A stretch of DNA of 64,000 nt from Gonocerus acuteangulatus (lineage: Eukaryota > Arthropoda > Insecta > Hemiptera > Coreidae), in contig OX328126.1 in the NCBI GenBank assembly GCA_946811695.1, positions 9,140,361 through 9,204,360 of the forward strand, given 5' to 3'. The notes beneath the pieces are model-generated. The model saw only the letters and a program-made list of their open reading frames with translations, was not told the DNA's origin and did not search any database. Positions 55,606 to 64,000 of the stretch are shown piece after piece. The first letter of the stretch is position 1; each line of letters opens with the position of its first letter. Position numbers and translations under genes: made by a program.

Positions 55606-56109
55606 ACACAAGCAGAGATAGGCATAATTTTATTTATAAATAAAAATACGAATTTATTCGTACTTCATATATTTGTGAATACGAATATAAATAAATTCGT
55701 ACTTCATAAATTTGTGAATACGAATATAAATAAATTCGTATTCATAAGTGTGAATACGAATTTATTTTTATTCACATATATTAAATATAAAAATACAAAT
55801 AAAATTTTATTCGCAAATTTTTCTGCGAATACAAATAAATTCACAGAAAAAAATGTAAATAATCACAAAAAATGTGAATATTTGCAAAAAATCAATCGAT
55901 TACAACAAAAAAAAAATCACATTAAAATATACGAATAAAAATTTATTCACATTATAATTTGTGAATAAAAATTTATTCACATTATAATTTGTGAATAAAA
56001 ATTTATTCACATTATAATTTGTGAATAAAAATTTATTCACAATAAAATTCGCAAATAAATTATGAATTTACATGTATTAAGATGATATTAAAAAAGTTAT
56101 TGAAGGTGA

Positions 56110-56143
56110 TTTTTTTTTTTTTTTTTTTTTTTTTTATAAGGCG
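56110..56143 (-). mobile_element. SINE tail interrupted by the BEL element (left piece)
   Basis: A T run ending in ATAAGGCG continues beyond the BEL element at 61443 as AGGCGTTTAACGTCTAGGTT then ATTAGCGCC, the reverse of a SINE-I-type tail. AGGCG is the BEL target duplication. Confidence 0.6.
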
Positions 56144-56452
56144 TGTCGGGGCGCGGGCTTTAAGACTTAGGGTACAAAGTACGTCGTACCCCCACCTCCC
56201 TAATATACCAGCGCAGTTCGTTTCCAGATCTAGAGTAGATCGCACCTCATTCTTGTAGCTCGGGACTGCCCTCTCATTTCCCATTACGTTCCGGCCCCTC
56301 TTCTCTCTTTACTTTCCAGGAGCTGCTAACAGGGCCCTGTTTCTTCAGTAGCTGGCAACGTAATGGTAAGTTTAAATGTTTTTTTTCTCATACTCTGAAC
56401 CCATCCCTCAAACCACGTGCCGAGGATTAATTTTCAATCCCCAGCGCGTACA
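56144..56452 (+). repeat. 5' LTR of the BEL/Pao element
   Basis: Starts TGTCGGGGCGCGGGC and ends CCAGCGCGTACA. Against the 3' LTR I count three substitutions: position 4 (C/T), one in CTGCCCTCTC (T/C) and one in CTCTTTACTTT (T/A). Confidence 0.95.
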
Positions 56453-56581
56453 ATTTTGGTCCTCCGGGCCGCGGATTGCGTAAGTAATCCGTGGAGATTT
56501 AACCACGACTAATCCGAATCGCGGAATACATATTAGTTCCCCATTTTATAGAATTAAAATTTTTATTCGTCCAACTTCAAG

Positions 56582-58729
56582 ATGTCGAAGCGAGACCCCA
56601 TTAAACAACTAGCTATTTTAAGGGAAAAGCGCGAGGAAATGTTCGCAATGGCATCCAATTACTTAAAAAGGGCTACAAATTCAGAAAAGGAAAATTTTCG
56701 CGATTTCGCCCCTACGTATATCAAATTGGATCAAATGGAAAATAATTTCTCTAGAATACAGGATACGATTATGGAAATTAACGCGGAAGTTTCTATAGAA
56801 ACTGAGAAATTGGAAGTTCAGAATGTTTGCGTAGCCTTCGATGACGTCATACATTCCATACGCAGTACATATCTTAGGCTGGACAGGCTGTATCCCGAAG
56901 CTCCGACAGGCGCGTGCCTGCAGGAGAAGCCTATTCTTCAAACCAAATCCTTTCTCCCTAGGATAGAAATTCCACGTTTTTCGGGGAAAATCGAAGATTG
57001 GACTACCTTCATATCACTCTTTAACAGTATAGTCGATACCGACGAATGCCTGACGCAAGTTCAAAAATTTCAGTATTTGAGGTCGGTACTCGAAGGAGAG
57101 CCTCTATCTCTTATATCAAATTTCCAACTTACAACAGAAAATTACGCTTTAGCATTGCAGGTGCTTAAAGATCGATACCAGTCAAACAGACGTCTGGCCG
57201 CATATTATATAAATCAAATTTTGTTCTTTTCTCCCATTACGACATCTAACCATAATTATCTGCAGAAATTCATTAGCGTACATTCCAATTCTGTAAATGC
57301 ACTGAAAGTGCTTGATCTAGAAAATTTAGAAGATGTTCTTCTTTTTCATTTGGCCTATAGGAACTTAGATCGTTCCACTCAGATTACATTCGAAAATCAT
57401 TTCAAATCAGTAGATGTTCCAACTTTTAAAAATTTACTTGATTTTGTAATAGAACGTGCTAGATCATCTGAGATAATGCAAGATCTCGGAATAAAAGGTA
57501 GAATTACTCAGAGTGAACAAGTTAATACTTTCCTAACTAATTCGAATAAAATAGAACGAGAAGATCCCGGCTGTCCCATTTGTAAACATTCTCATAAGAT
57601 AACATCGTGTCCTCAGTTAATTAATTGTCAACTCAATAAAAAATATGAAATTTTAAAACGCTTAAAACGATGTTTTAACTGTCTTGGTGCACATATGAAA
57701 AATCAATGCAAATCGAAAAATGTTTGTAGATCGTGTAGTAGATCCCATCACACCTTATTACACCCTTCTAATTCTTATTCAACTTGTAATAATAATCCGA
57801 ATGATAATTTAAATTCTTGTGATTCTAATTCCAACGATGCGATAACTCCCACTTTTATCACTAATGAAGAGCCTAGAAATAATTCCGTTACTTTATCTTG
57901 TCATTCTGCTAATTCCATAAAGGTACTTCTTGGAACTGTGAAAATGTTTATAAGAGATTCAAGTGGCCGTCAACAACCGATTCGAGGAATATTAGATTCT
58001 GGATCTCAAATTTCAGCTATATCTCTCGGAGCTGTCAAGCGTCTAGGATTCAAAAAATTCAAAAATTCTATCTCGCTTTCTGGGATCTCCAATGTTGCTA
58101 CACCCACATATGGAGCTGTAGATTGTATCTTGTCTCCCCGTGACAACTCTAAAAGAGAATTTAAAATACAATCTGTTATCTTATCAACCATTTCTAACGA
58201 CCTACCGCAACAAAGTCTACCTGTACGGGTAATAAACAGATTTAAAAATTTAAAATTAGCCGATGATACATTTTTTGAAAGTTCTCCAGTAGAATTCATA
58301 ATTGGAAATGATTTATATCCATTCATTCTAGAAAACGAGCCTATTACAATAATTAAGGGTAACCCTTCAGCAATAAACACTGTTTTTGGCTGGGTTATCG
58401 GTGGTAATGTTATTAATCCAGAAAATAAAAACCCAAATAAAGATTCTGTTATATGTTCCTTGATGACTATAACTCCTTCTTTGGATTCTTTAGTTTCCAA
58501 ATTCTGGGAAACTGAAGAAGTGAGTGCATCCATTCCTATAAACCCTGAAGATGAATTCGTTGAAAATCATTTTGTGACCACTCATTCCAGAGACACTTCT
58601 GGTCGCTATGTGGTGTCATTGCCTTTCAAACCTAATGCTCCAATTTTGAGCGATAATCGCAACCAAGCGCTAAAATATATTTTAAATTTAGAAAGGCGCC
58701 TTTCTCGAACTTCTGAGATTATGTTTGAC

Positions 58730-58733
<4 letters not shown>
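56582..58733 (+). CDS. BEL/Pao Gag-protease (5' part of the polyprotein)
   Basis: Begins at the first ATG after the leader (MSKRDPIKQLAILREKRE). Domains: N-terminal coiled Gag region; DUF1759-type Gag core at about residues 123-290 (LPRIEIPRFSGKIEDWTTF); cysteine-histidine knuckles at 331-390 (C-P-I-C-K-H..., C-F-N-C-L-G-A-H...C, C-R-S-C-S-R-S-H-H); aspartic protease with RGILDSGSQISAIS, catalytic D at about 471 (DUF1758 type). The frame reaches VVSLPFKPNAPILSDN, the linker before the RT, and is then broken by the SINE at 58734; beyond that only SINE-derived residues follow. Gag forms particles and the protease would cleave the polyprotein. Confidence 0.85.
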
Positions 58734-58781
<48 letters not shown>

Positions 58782-58944
58782 GGCTCATCTACATCTAGGT
58801 CATTAGCGCCGACATCCAGGGTTTAGCGAGGAATTTTACCAGCGAGCCGTGGGATGATAAAATTCCTGCCGGAGGTTGGGAATCGAACCCACCATCTCCC
58901 GCTTATGAATCCAAGGCGCTAGCCATTAGACCACGGGAGACCCC
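58734..58944 (-). mobile_element. SINE-I inserted in the BEL polyprotein gene
   Basis: T run, inverted tail CTACATCTAGGTCATTAGCG, body, B box GGAATCGAACCCACC and head GACCACGGGAGACCCC. Flanked by the 11-bp duplication GTTTGACTATA (58723-58733, 58945-58955). It therefore landed after the BEL element and adds an in-frame stop. Confidence 0.95.
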
Positions 58945-58955
58945 GTTTGACTATA

Positions 58956-60775
58956 ATAAATTTCTAAACGAATATTTAGAATTGGGTCACATGGAAATAG
59001 CCAATTCCTCTTCTAGTTACATATTACCTCATCATTGTGTGCTTAACGAATTTAGTTCTTCTACAAAAATAGCGAGTTTCCCACCAGCAAATTGGTCGCA
59101 CGTTTCGACTGACCAGAACCCCGCCGATATAGCCACTCGAGACTGCTCTCCGGAGCATTTTTCAGAAAACTCTTTGTGGTGGAGAGGTCCCTCTTTTTTG
59201 AGAAAAATTCCCAGCGAATGGCCGTCCACGCGGGTCGTCAGTCCTGAGGAAGAAATACCAGAGCTGAAACCGCTTAAAGTGTTATTATCCGCCTCTGTTC
59301 CATCACCTTACCTAATCGAGTTCATAAATAAGTTTTCTTCTTGGCTTCGTTTGAAATATATTCTAGCATATGTTTTGAGATTTGTTCACAACATTAGATC
59401 AAGTAACACGCGTCATAAGGGCGCTCTTTCTGTCCAAGAGTTAACGTTAGCAGAAGACCTGATAATATCGTTGGTGCAGAAAGACAGTTTCCCATTTTTA
59501 TTTGTTTCTAATTCAATTGTTCCTTCCAATATAGCATCCCTGTCCCCATATCTCGATAAAAAGGGACTTATAAGAGTTGGTGGCCGCTTGAGGTACTCAA
59601 ACTTAAGTGAGTCCGCTAAGCATCCTATTCTTTTGCCTAAAAAATCAAGAATATCTGAACTCCTCTGCGACTATTATCATTTAGTTTCCTTGCACTCAGG
59701 ACCTAGGACTACTCAAAGTTTGATCCAGCGATATTATTGGATAATTTCTCTTCGCGATCTAGTGCGCAAGCGCATCCACAAGTGCCTTACATGCCACAAG
59801 TTAAGAGCCTCAGTTACGCAGCCAGTTATGTCTAATCTGCCTTATCCAAGAGTCAATGTCTCAAAGCCTTTCACAAGCACCGGGGTGGATTTCGCTGGCC
59901 CATTTCTCATTAAGGAAAGCAGCAGGAAAAATGCTGCTGCTAAAAAATGCTACTTATGTCTTTTCGTTTGCTTCAGTACTAAGGCTGTCCATCTGGAAGT
60001 TGTTTCCTCTCTGTCAACCCAAGCATTTATCGCTACTCTAGACAGATTTGTTGTGAGACGAGGTCTCCCCCACGACATTTATTCAGACTGTGGACGTAAT
60101 TTTGTTGGTTTTTCTCGACACCTAAAAGAAGTTTATGATCAGATGAAGGCTTCCTCTCCTGAAATTAGCGCATTTCTCGCATCCCGCAGCATAAGATGGC
60201 ATTTTAATCCTCCTTATGCACCTCATTTTGGTGGCCTTCATGAAGCTGGCATAAAATCTGCCAAACTCCTTTTGGTACGAATGCTTGGCCGGAATCCTGC
60301 TCTAAGTTACGAGGAACTCACTACTCTAGTTGCGCGCATTGAAGCCGTCTTAAATAGTCGTCCACTCTATCTCTCTTGCCCTCATCCTCTTGATGATCCT
60401 GATCTTCTGACCCCTGGTCATTTCTTGGTGGGCGGCCCTCTGCTAGCCGTTCCAGAACCTCTAGAAGAAAGTACCTCATATGCATCACGTTGGACAAGGG
60501 TCAAGTCGTTATATGCGTCCTACTGGAGACGCTGGACTTCTGAGTATTTCAACACACTCATGCAAAAACAGAAGTGGACGAAGTGCTCCGAAAACCTTGC
60601 CGTAGGCGACGTCGTTTTCCTCAAGGAAAATTCTTTACCACCCCTCGCATGGCCTATTGGCCGGGTTGAAGCCGTACATCCAGGACGTGACGGCGTGGTG
60701 CGTGTGGTGTCAATCTGCACAACCCATGGCACTTATGTCAGGCCAGTAACAAAACTATTGTTGCTACCACATTAA
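58956..60775 (+). CDS. BEL/Pao polyprotein remainder: RT stub, integrase, DUF5641
   Basis: After the SINE the frame resumes with the N-terminal RT-region residues (GHMEIANSSSSYILPHHCVL). At about 59063-59072 it jumps in frame to the end of RNase H (WSHVSTDQNPADIATRD), so the catalytic RT is gone. Then follow the integrase zinc finger (H at ~59694, C-x2-C at ~59783, HKCLTCHK), the integrase core with D in GVDFAGPF, D in YSDCGRNF and E in GGLHEAGIKSAK, and the C-terminal DUF5641-type domain with WPIGRVEAVHPGRDGVVRVV. All integrase acidic residues are present; the usual W of GGLWE is H. Stop at 60773-60775. The longest ATG-started frame begins at 58982, but the natural product would be one polyprotein. 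Confidence 0.85.
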
Positions 60776-61133
60776 TTGTTTGTTTTTTCTCTCTTTCTCT
60801 CGCAAGAAGCATTCATTTATTTTTCTATTATTTCACAAGTGTTTTGTTGTCTCTCTTTCTTATCGCCAAGCGAGGCTTTATTATAATTTGCCAAAGGATT
60901 CATCCCTCCTTAGTCCTCATCCTCTCCGTGGGCTTCCCGCGAAGAAGTCTTCCATGACAGCCCCCTTGGAAGTGAAGAACTTGCGTTTCCTTTATTCCTA
61001 CTTCTCTCTCTCACACCTTTTCGTGATGAACCTTTGGAAGATAACCACATATTTATTATTATAATTTATTTTCTTCTTTCTCAAGATTTCTTATTTCTCT
61101 TTTTAAGAAACTATCGTTTCTTGGTGGGCGGTA
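60776..61133 (+). other. BEL 3' non-coding region and polypurine tract
   Basis: T- and C-rich stretch after the integrase stop, ending GGTGGGCGGTA just before the right LTR. No gene is supported; the frame at 60780-61064 is incidental. Confidence 0.6.
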
Positions 61134-61442
61134 TGTTGGGGCGCGGGCTTTAAGACTTAGGGTACAAAGTACGTCGTACCCCCACCTCCCTAATATACCA
61201 GCGCAGTTCGTTTCCAGATCTAGAGTAGATCGCACCTCATTCTTGTAGCTCGGGACTGCCCCCTCATTTCCCATTACGTTCCGGCCCCTCTTCTCTCTTA
61301 ACTTTCCAGGAGCTGCTAACAGGGCCCTGTTTCTTCAGTAGCTGGCAACGTAATGGTAAGTTTAAATGTTTTTTTTCTCATACTCTGAACCCATCCCTCA
61401 AACCACGTGCCGAGGATTAATTTTCAATCCCCAGCGCGTACA
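61134..61442 (+). repeat. 3' LTR of the BEL/Pao element
   Basis: Starts TGTTGGGGCGCGGGC, ends CCAGCGCGTACA, 309 bp. About 1% divergence from the 5' LTR suggests a recent insertion on this genome's time scale. Confidence 0.95.
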
Positions 61443-61530
61443 AGGCGTTTAACGTCTAGGTTATTAGCGCCTAGATTTTTTGTTTACCCCGAGTCCGCCG
61501 CGGGACCACCAGCCATGCTGCAGAGACACA
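61443..61530 (-). mobile_element. SINE tail interrupted by the BEL element (right piece)
   Basis: AGGCGTTTAACGTCTAGGTT and ATTAGCGCC continue the tail begun at 56110. GAGTCCGCCGCGGGACC follows and is not typical SINE-I body, so the older SINE may be another subfamily. Confidence 0.5.
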
Positions 61531-61924
61531 GATCACCTTCAATAACTTTCGTAATATCATCTTAATACATGTAAATTCATAATTTATTTGCGAATTTTAT
61601 AGTGAATAAATTTTTACTCACAAATTATAATGTGAATAAATTTTTATTCGTATATTTTAATGTGATCTTTTTTGTAATCACTTGATTTTTTGTAAATATT
61701 CACATTTTTTGTGATTATTTACAATTTTTTCTGTGAATTTTTTTGTATTCGCAGAAAAAATTGCGAATAAAATTTTATTTGTATTTTTATATTTAATATA
61801 TGTGAATAAAAATAAATTCGTATTCACACTTATGAATACGAATTTATTTATATTCGTATTCACAAATATATGAAGTTCGAATTTATTTATATTCGTATTC
61901 ACAAATATAAGAAGTACGAATAAA

Positions 61925-62031
61925 TTCCGAATTCAACCCACGAACGAAGAAGAATCTTAAGTGCTTGCTCGGGATTCGAACTCAGGTCTTGCGACATATG
62001 AGTCCACAGTGCTCTACCACTGAGCTCGCCC

Positions 62032-62032
<1 letters not shown>
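61925..62032 (-). mobile_element. SINE-II, 5' half of a split copy
   Basis: Minus strand: GGGGGCGAGCTCAGTGGTAG (very tRNA-like A box), GACCTGAGTTCGAATCCCGA (B box), then CACTTAAG...GTGGGTTGAATTCGG. It is the best preserved SINE-II promoter in the window. The rest of this copy is at 55501-55605; about 70 bp in between appear lost. Confidence 0.7.

Positions 62033-62033
<1 letters not shown>

Positions 62034-62103
<70 letters not shown>
62034..62103. repeat. (TA)n microsatellite
   Basis: Uninterrupted TA run directly upstream of the split SINE-II head. Confidence 0.95.
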
Positions 62104-62105
<2 letters not shown>

Positions 62106-62227
62106 TAAATCATATGTATCATAAATAACGACCACATGTTTAGAATCTACATTAAATTTCCAATAAGAAACACAAGTTATTGAAATATCACCATGTATAT
62201 TTAGTGCTAGACTAAAAGCCAAATTGA

Positions 62228-62645
62228 TGTAAACTATTTTTATTAGTGTTTTTTTTTAATTATTCCGTCTTTATTAGGTCAGCTATTTTTAGACATAGAG
62301 GTTTGCCTCCGCCTCAAAAGTTGCATTATTTAATAAGCTTTAAAATGGCACCTCGTTGTTTTAGAAAAAAAAAAATCTTTTTGTATCTAACTTTTTCTGA
62401 TTTTTAAGTCAAATCCAACCAATGTGTTTTAGCGTGAAAGAATTTGTTCAGAATGGCTCCTTCACAATAAAACACATTTGTTGGATTTGACATGAAAATC
62501 AGATTAAAATAGATTTTTTTTTCTAAAACAACGAGGTGCCATTTTAAAGAGTATTAAATAATGCAACTTTTGAGGCGGAGGCAAACGTCTAAGTCTAAAA
62601 ATAGCTGACCTAATAAAGATTGAATAATTTAAAAACACTAATGAC
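62228..62645. mobile_element. Foldback element, ~190-bp arms
   Basis: TAGGTCAGCTATTTTTAGAC and AAAATGGCACCTCGTTGTTT at the left are mirrored at 62495-62620 (GTCTAAAAATAGCTGACCTA; AAACAACGAGGTGCCATTTT). AAATCCAACCAATGTGTTTT and AAAACACATTTGTTGGATTT frame a ~35-bp loop. No protein. Confidence 0.75.
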
Positions 62646-62790
62646 ATCAATAGTTCACATCTATATGGCATTTTATTAAATAAAACCAATAGTTTTGAAA
62701 ATAGACAAAGATTCGAGTAGCTCTGCTACACGTTCAGATAAAACGTTCTCATTTATGACATCTCAATACGGTACACCCTGTGTATATATG

Positions 62791-62796
<6 letters not shown>

Positions 62797-62847
<51 letters not shown>
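62797..62847. repeat. (TA)n, left half
   Basis: TA run interrupted by the Tigger-like element; the other half is 63726-63786. Confidence 0.95.
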
Positions 62848-62848
<1 letters not shown>

Positions 62849-62851
<3 letters not shown>

Positions 62852-63722
62852 TAGAACTTGGATAATTCGAACCCCTAGAGACCGAAAAAAAAGTTCGAAT
62901 TATCCAAAATTCGAATTACAAAAGTTTTTGAAACTAAGGGCTTGAAAATAAAAATTTTTTTCATTTAAAAAAAAAATAAATTTTATTTAATGAGTTACAA
63001 ACATTTCTTGAATTGATTATTACGTACATAAGTAATAAATAATTGATCAAAAAAGTAAAAATAAAAGTCTATTGTTTAGAAGAAAAGACATTTTCAGGGG
63101 CAAGAACTTTTTCTTTATTTTTCAGGTAAGTTGGTAATGTGTTAGGAGGAATTCCAAAGTCCTTGGCAATTTCAGATTTTTTCGTTATTTCTTTTTCAAC
63201 TTCTTTAATCGCAGCTATTTTCTCTGACAACGTTAAAGTTTTATAACTTCTAGGCTTCGACATCTTAAACCAACAACTCACAGAACTGCAATGTACACCA
63301 GAAATTCAAGGCACAAGATATAGGCACTGACTAAGAACTAAAGATCGGAGGGATGGTGGGAGGGAATTCTAGCATAAAACGACAGGATGGAACTATAACA
63401 ACCCCTGGAAGGGAGGAAGCGCGACCCACCACTTTGCAGAACTCCTAGAGTCCAAGAACTAGACTATGAGACCGCCGCGCTTCTTGTCCAGGAACGCCTG
63501 CATCCGTACCTTACTATCCGCCTTACCCGAGGAAAAAAAATTTTCACAAGATTTAAGATCGACCGCCTCTCTGTCCACTTCCCAGTGGGGGCATAGGGTC
63601 GTAAAAAAATCGAATTATCCAAAATTTTATTCGAATTAACCAAGATTCTTTTATATTGTTTAAGCCCTAAATTCTAGGGACCGAGAGAAATATTCGAATT
63701 AAAGACGATTTCGAATTATGTA

Positions 63723-63725
<3 letters not shown>
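62849..63725 (-). mobile_element. Second Tigger/pogo-like element, inside (TA)n
   Basis: Ends CAGTAGAACTTGGATAATTC (left) and, inverted, CAGTACATAATTCGAA (right), bounded by TA. The motif TTCGAATTATCCAAAATT recurs at both ends as subterminal repeats. It is about 880 bp and keeps only the first part of a transposase. Confidence 0.75.
63069..63263 (-). pseudogene. Tigger transposase N-terminal DNA-binding domain
   Basis: I choose the inner ATG at 63263 (MSKPRSYKTLTLSEKIAAIK) because family members start this way. KKSEIAKDFGIPPNTLPTYL completes the CENP-B/psq-type helix-turn-helix. The frame stops at about 70 residues; CENP-B DNA-binding second half and the catalytic domain are absent. Confidence 0.75.
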
Positions 63726-63792
<67 letters not shown>

Positions 63793-64000
63793 ATTCCTGG
63801 AGACTCGGAGAGAAATAAATGATTGTTATGCGAAAAGTGATAAGAAACCGATAAGAAGTTCTATCTTTGTTATTATTATATACTGGCAGTGTTTTGCTGA
63901 ATGAGTTTCGCCGCGCTGTAAATATAGTGCTGCGACCTATATTATATTCCAGGAGACTAGGTGAGGACAGCAAAAGCCCGTGTATTGTTCACCCCTCTGC
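63726..64000. repeat. (TA)n and anonymous DNA to the window end
   Basis: TA run to 63786. In the rest, TCTCATTCCTGGAGACT and AGGAGACTAGGTGAG (63788 and 63952) are partly inverted to each other, perhaps the ends of a small element. Confidence 0.5.

Larger units (their letters stand above)
56144..61442 (+). mobile_element. BEL/Pao LTR retrotransposon, internally deleted, with nested SINE
   Basis: Two 309-bp LTRs (56144-56452, 61134-61442), both TGT...ACA, flanked by the 5-bp duplication AGGCG (56139-56143, 61443-61447). Directly after the left LTR, TGGTCCTCCGGGCCGC (from about 56456) is a likely primer-binding site; before the right LTR, GGTGGGCGGTA is the likely polypurine tract. Gag, protease and integrase are recognisable, but the reverse transcriptase and nearly all RNase H are missing and a SINE cuts the frame. 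The copy cannot move by itself. Confidence 0.9.
55616..61927. mobile_element. AT-rich foldback element, carrying the BEL nest
   Basis: Left arm 55616-56110 and right arm 61531-61927 are inverted copies (ACATGTATTAAGATGATATT at the left inner end; AATATCATCTTAATACATGT at the right). The arms are built from GAATACGAATATAAATAAAT-type words, and the left one has a 30-bp unit (ATTATAATTTGTGAATAAAA...) repeated about four times near 55925-56045. The short reading frames in both arms are products of this repeat. A SINE tail and the BEL element lie between the arms. Confidence 0.7.

Noticed and set aside
58006..58533. 175-codon reading frame on the minus strand
   Set aside because: Shadow of the BEL protease region; no motif in this frame and the plus frame is clearly coding.

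Overview
This window reads as repeat-rich, AT-rich nuclear DNA of an invertebrate animal, most likely an arthropod (crustacean, chelicerate or hemipteran cannot be separated from this sequence alone). The evidence is long (TA)n arrays, BEL/Pao, Penelope-like, piggyBac, pogo/Tigger, Harbinger-like and Helitron-like elements, several LINE tails, and tRNA- and 5S-headed SINEs. I found no convincing host protein-coding gene, tRNA gene, operon or CRISPR array. Every coding stretch that I could place belongs to a mobile element, and nearly all are truncated or frameshifted.

Layout. 0-5 kb: a piggyBac-like element inside a Harbinger-like MITE, a Helitron relic, and a retroelement C-terminus whose last 121 bp are tandemly repeated. 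5-13 kb: copies of two related repeats (A and B) that carry (TA)n in a fixed internal place, an RTE-like LINE tail, a Helitron with a 124-bp minisatellite, and a GC-rich MITE. 13-21 kb: a head-to-head pair of hammerhead-ribozyme-like motifs, a LINE tail with an inverted 5' part, a triple nest (piggyBac > Penelope-like > Tigger), and a 1.7-kb imperfect palindrome. 21-28 kb: a 5S-rRNA-headed SINE, inverted copies of A and B, and a 35-bp minisatellite. 28-33 kb: a second hammerhead-like pair in (TA)n, and a Penelope-like element with a GIY-YIG-type coding fragment and a 99-bp perfect hairpin. 33-44 kb: largely anonymous DNA, an 11-copy 74-bp satellite made from a SINE tail, a Ty3/gypsy LTR-leader fragment, a 161-bp tandem array, an intact Harbinger-like MITE and a CR1/Jockey-type LINE tail. 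44-55 kb: SINEs, a pogo/jerky-like relic, a third hammerhead-like pair and foldback elements. 55-62 kb: a young BEL/Pao retrotransposon (309-bp LTRs with about 3 differences) nested several layers deep and itself broken by a SINE. 62-64 kb: a foldback and a Tigger-like element sitting inside (TA)n.

The most interesting signal is a recurrent small RNA motif. At about 14 sites a type I hammerhead-like layout occurs (CUGANGA-like core, stem II hairpin, GAAA, very short palindromic stem III, then GUC or GUA), and most sites form head-to-head pairs inside palindromes. One pair lies at the two ends of an element that still encodes a Penelope-like endonuclease tail, which ties the motif to Penelope-like retroelements, a family known to carry hammerhead ribozymes. 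A second signal is that 5S-headed and tRNA-headed SINEs share one 3' tail, and that the same tail has also been amplified into a satellite.
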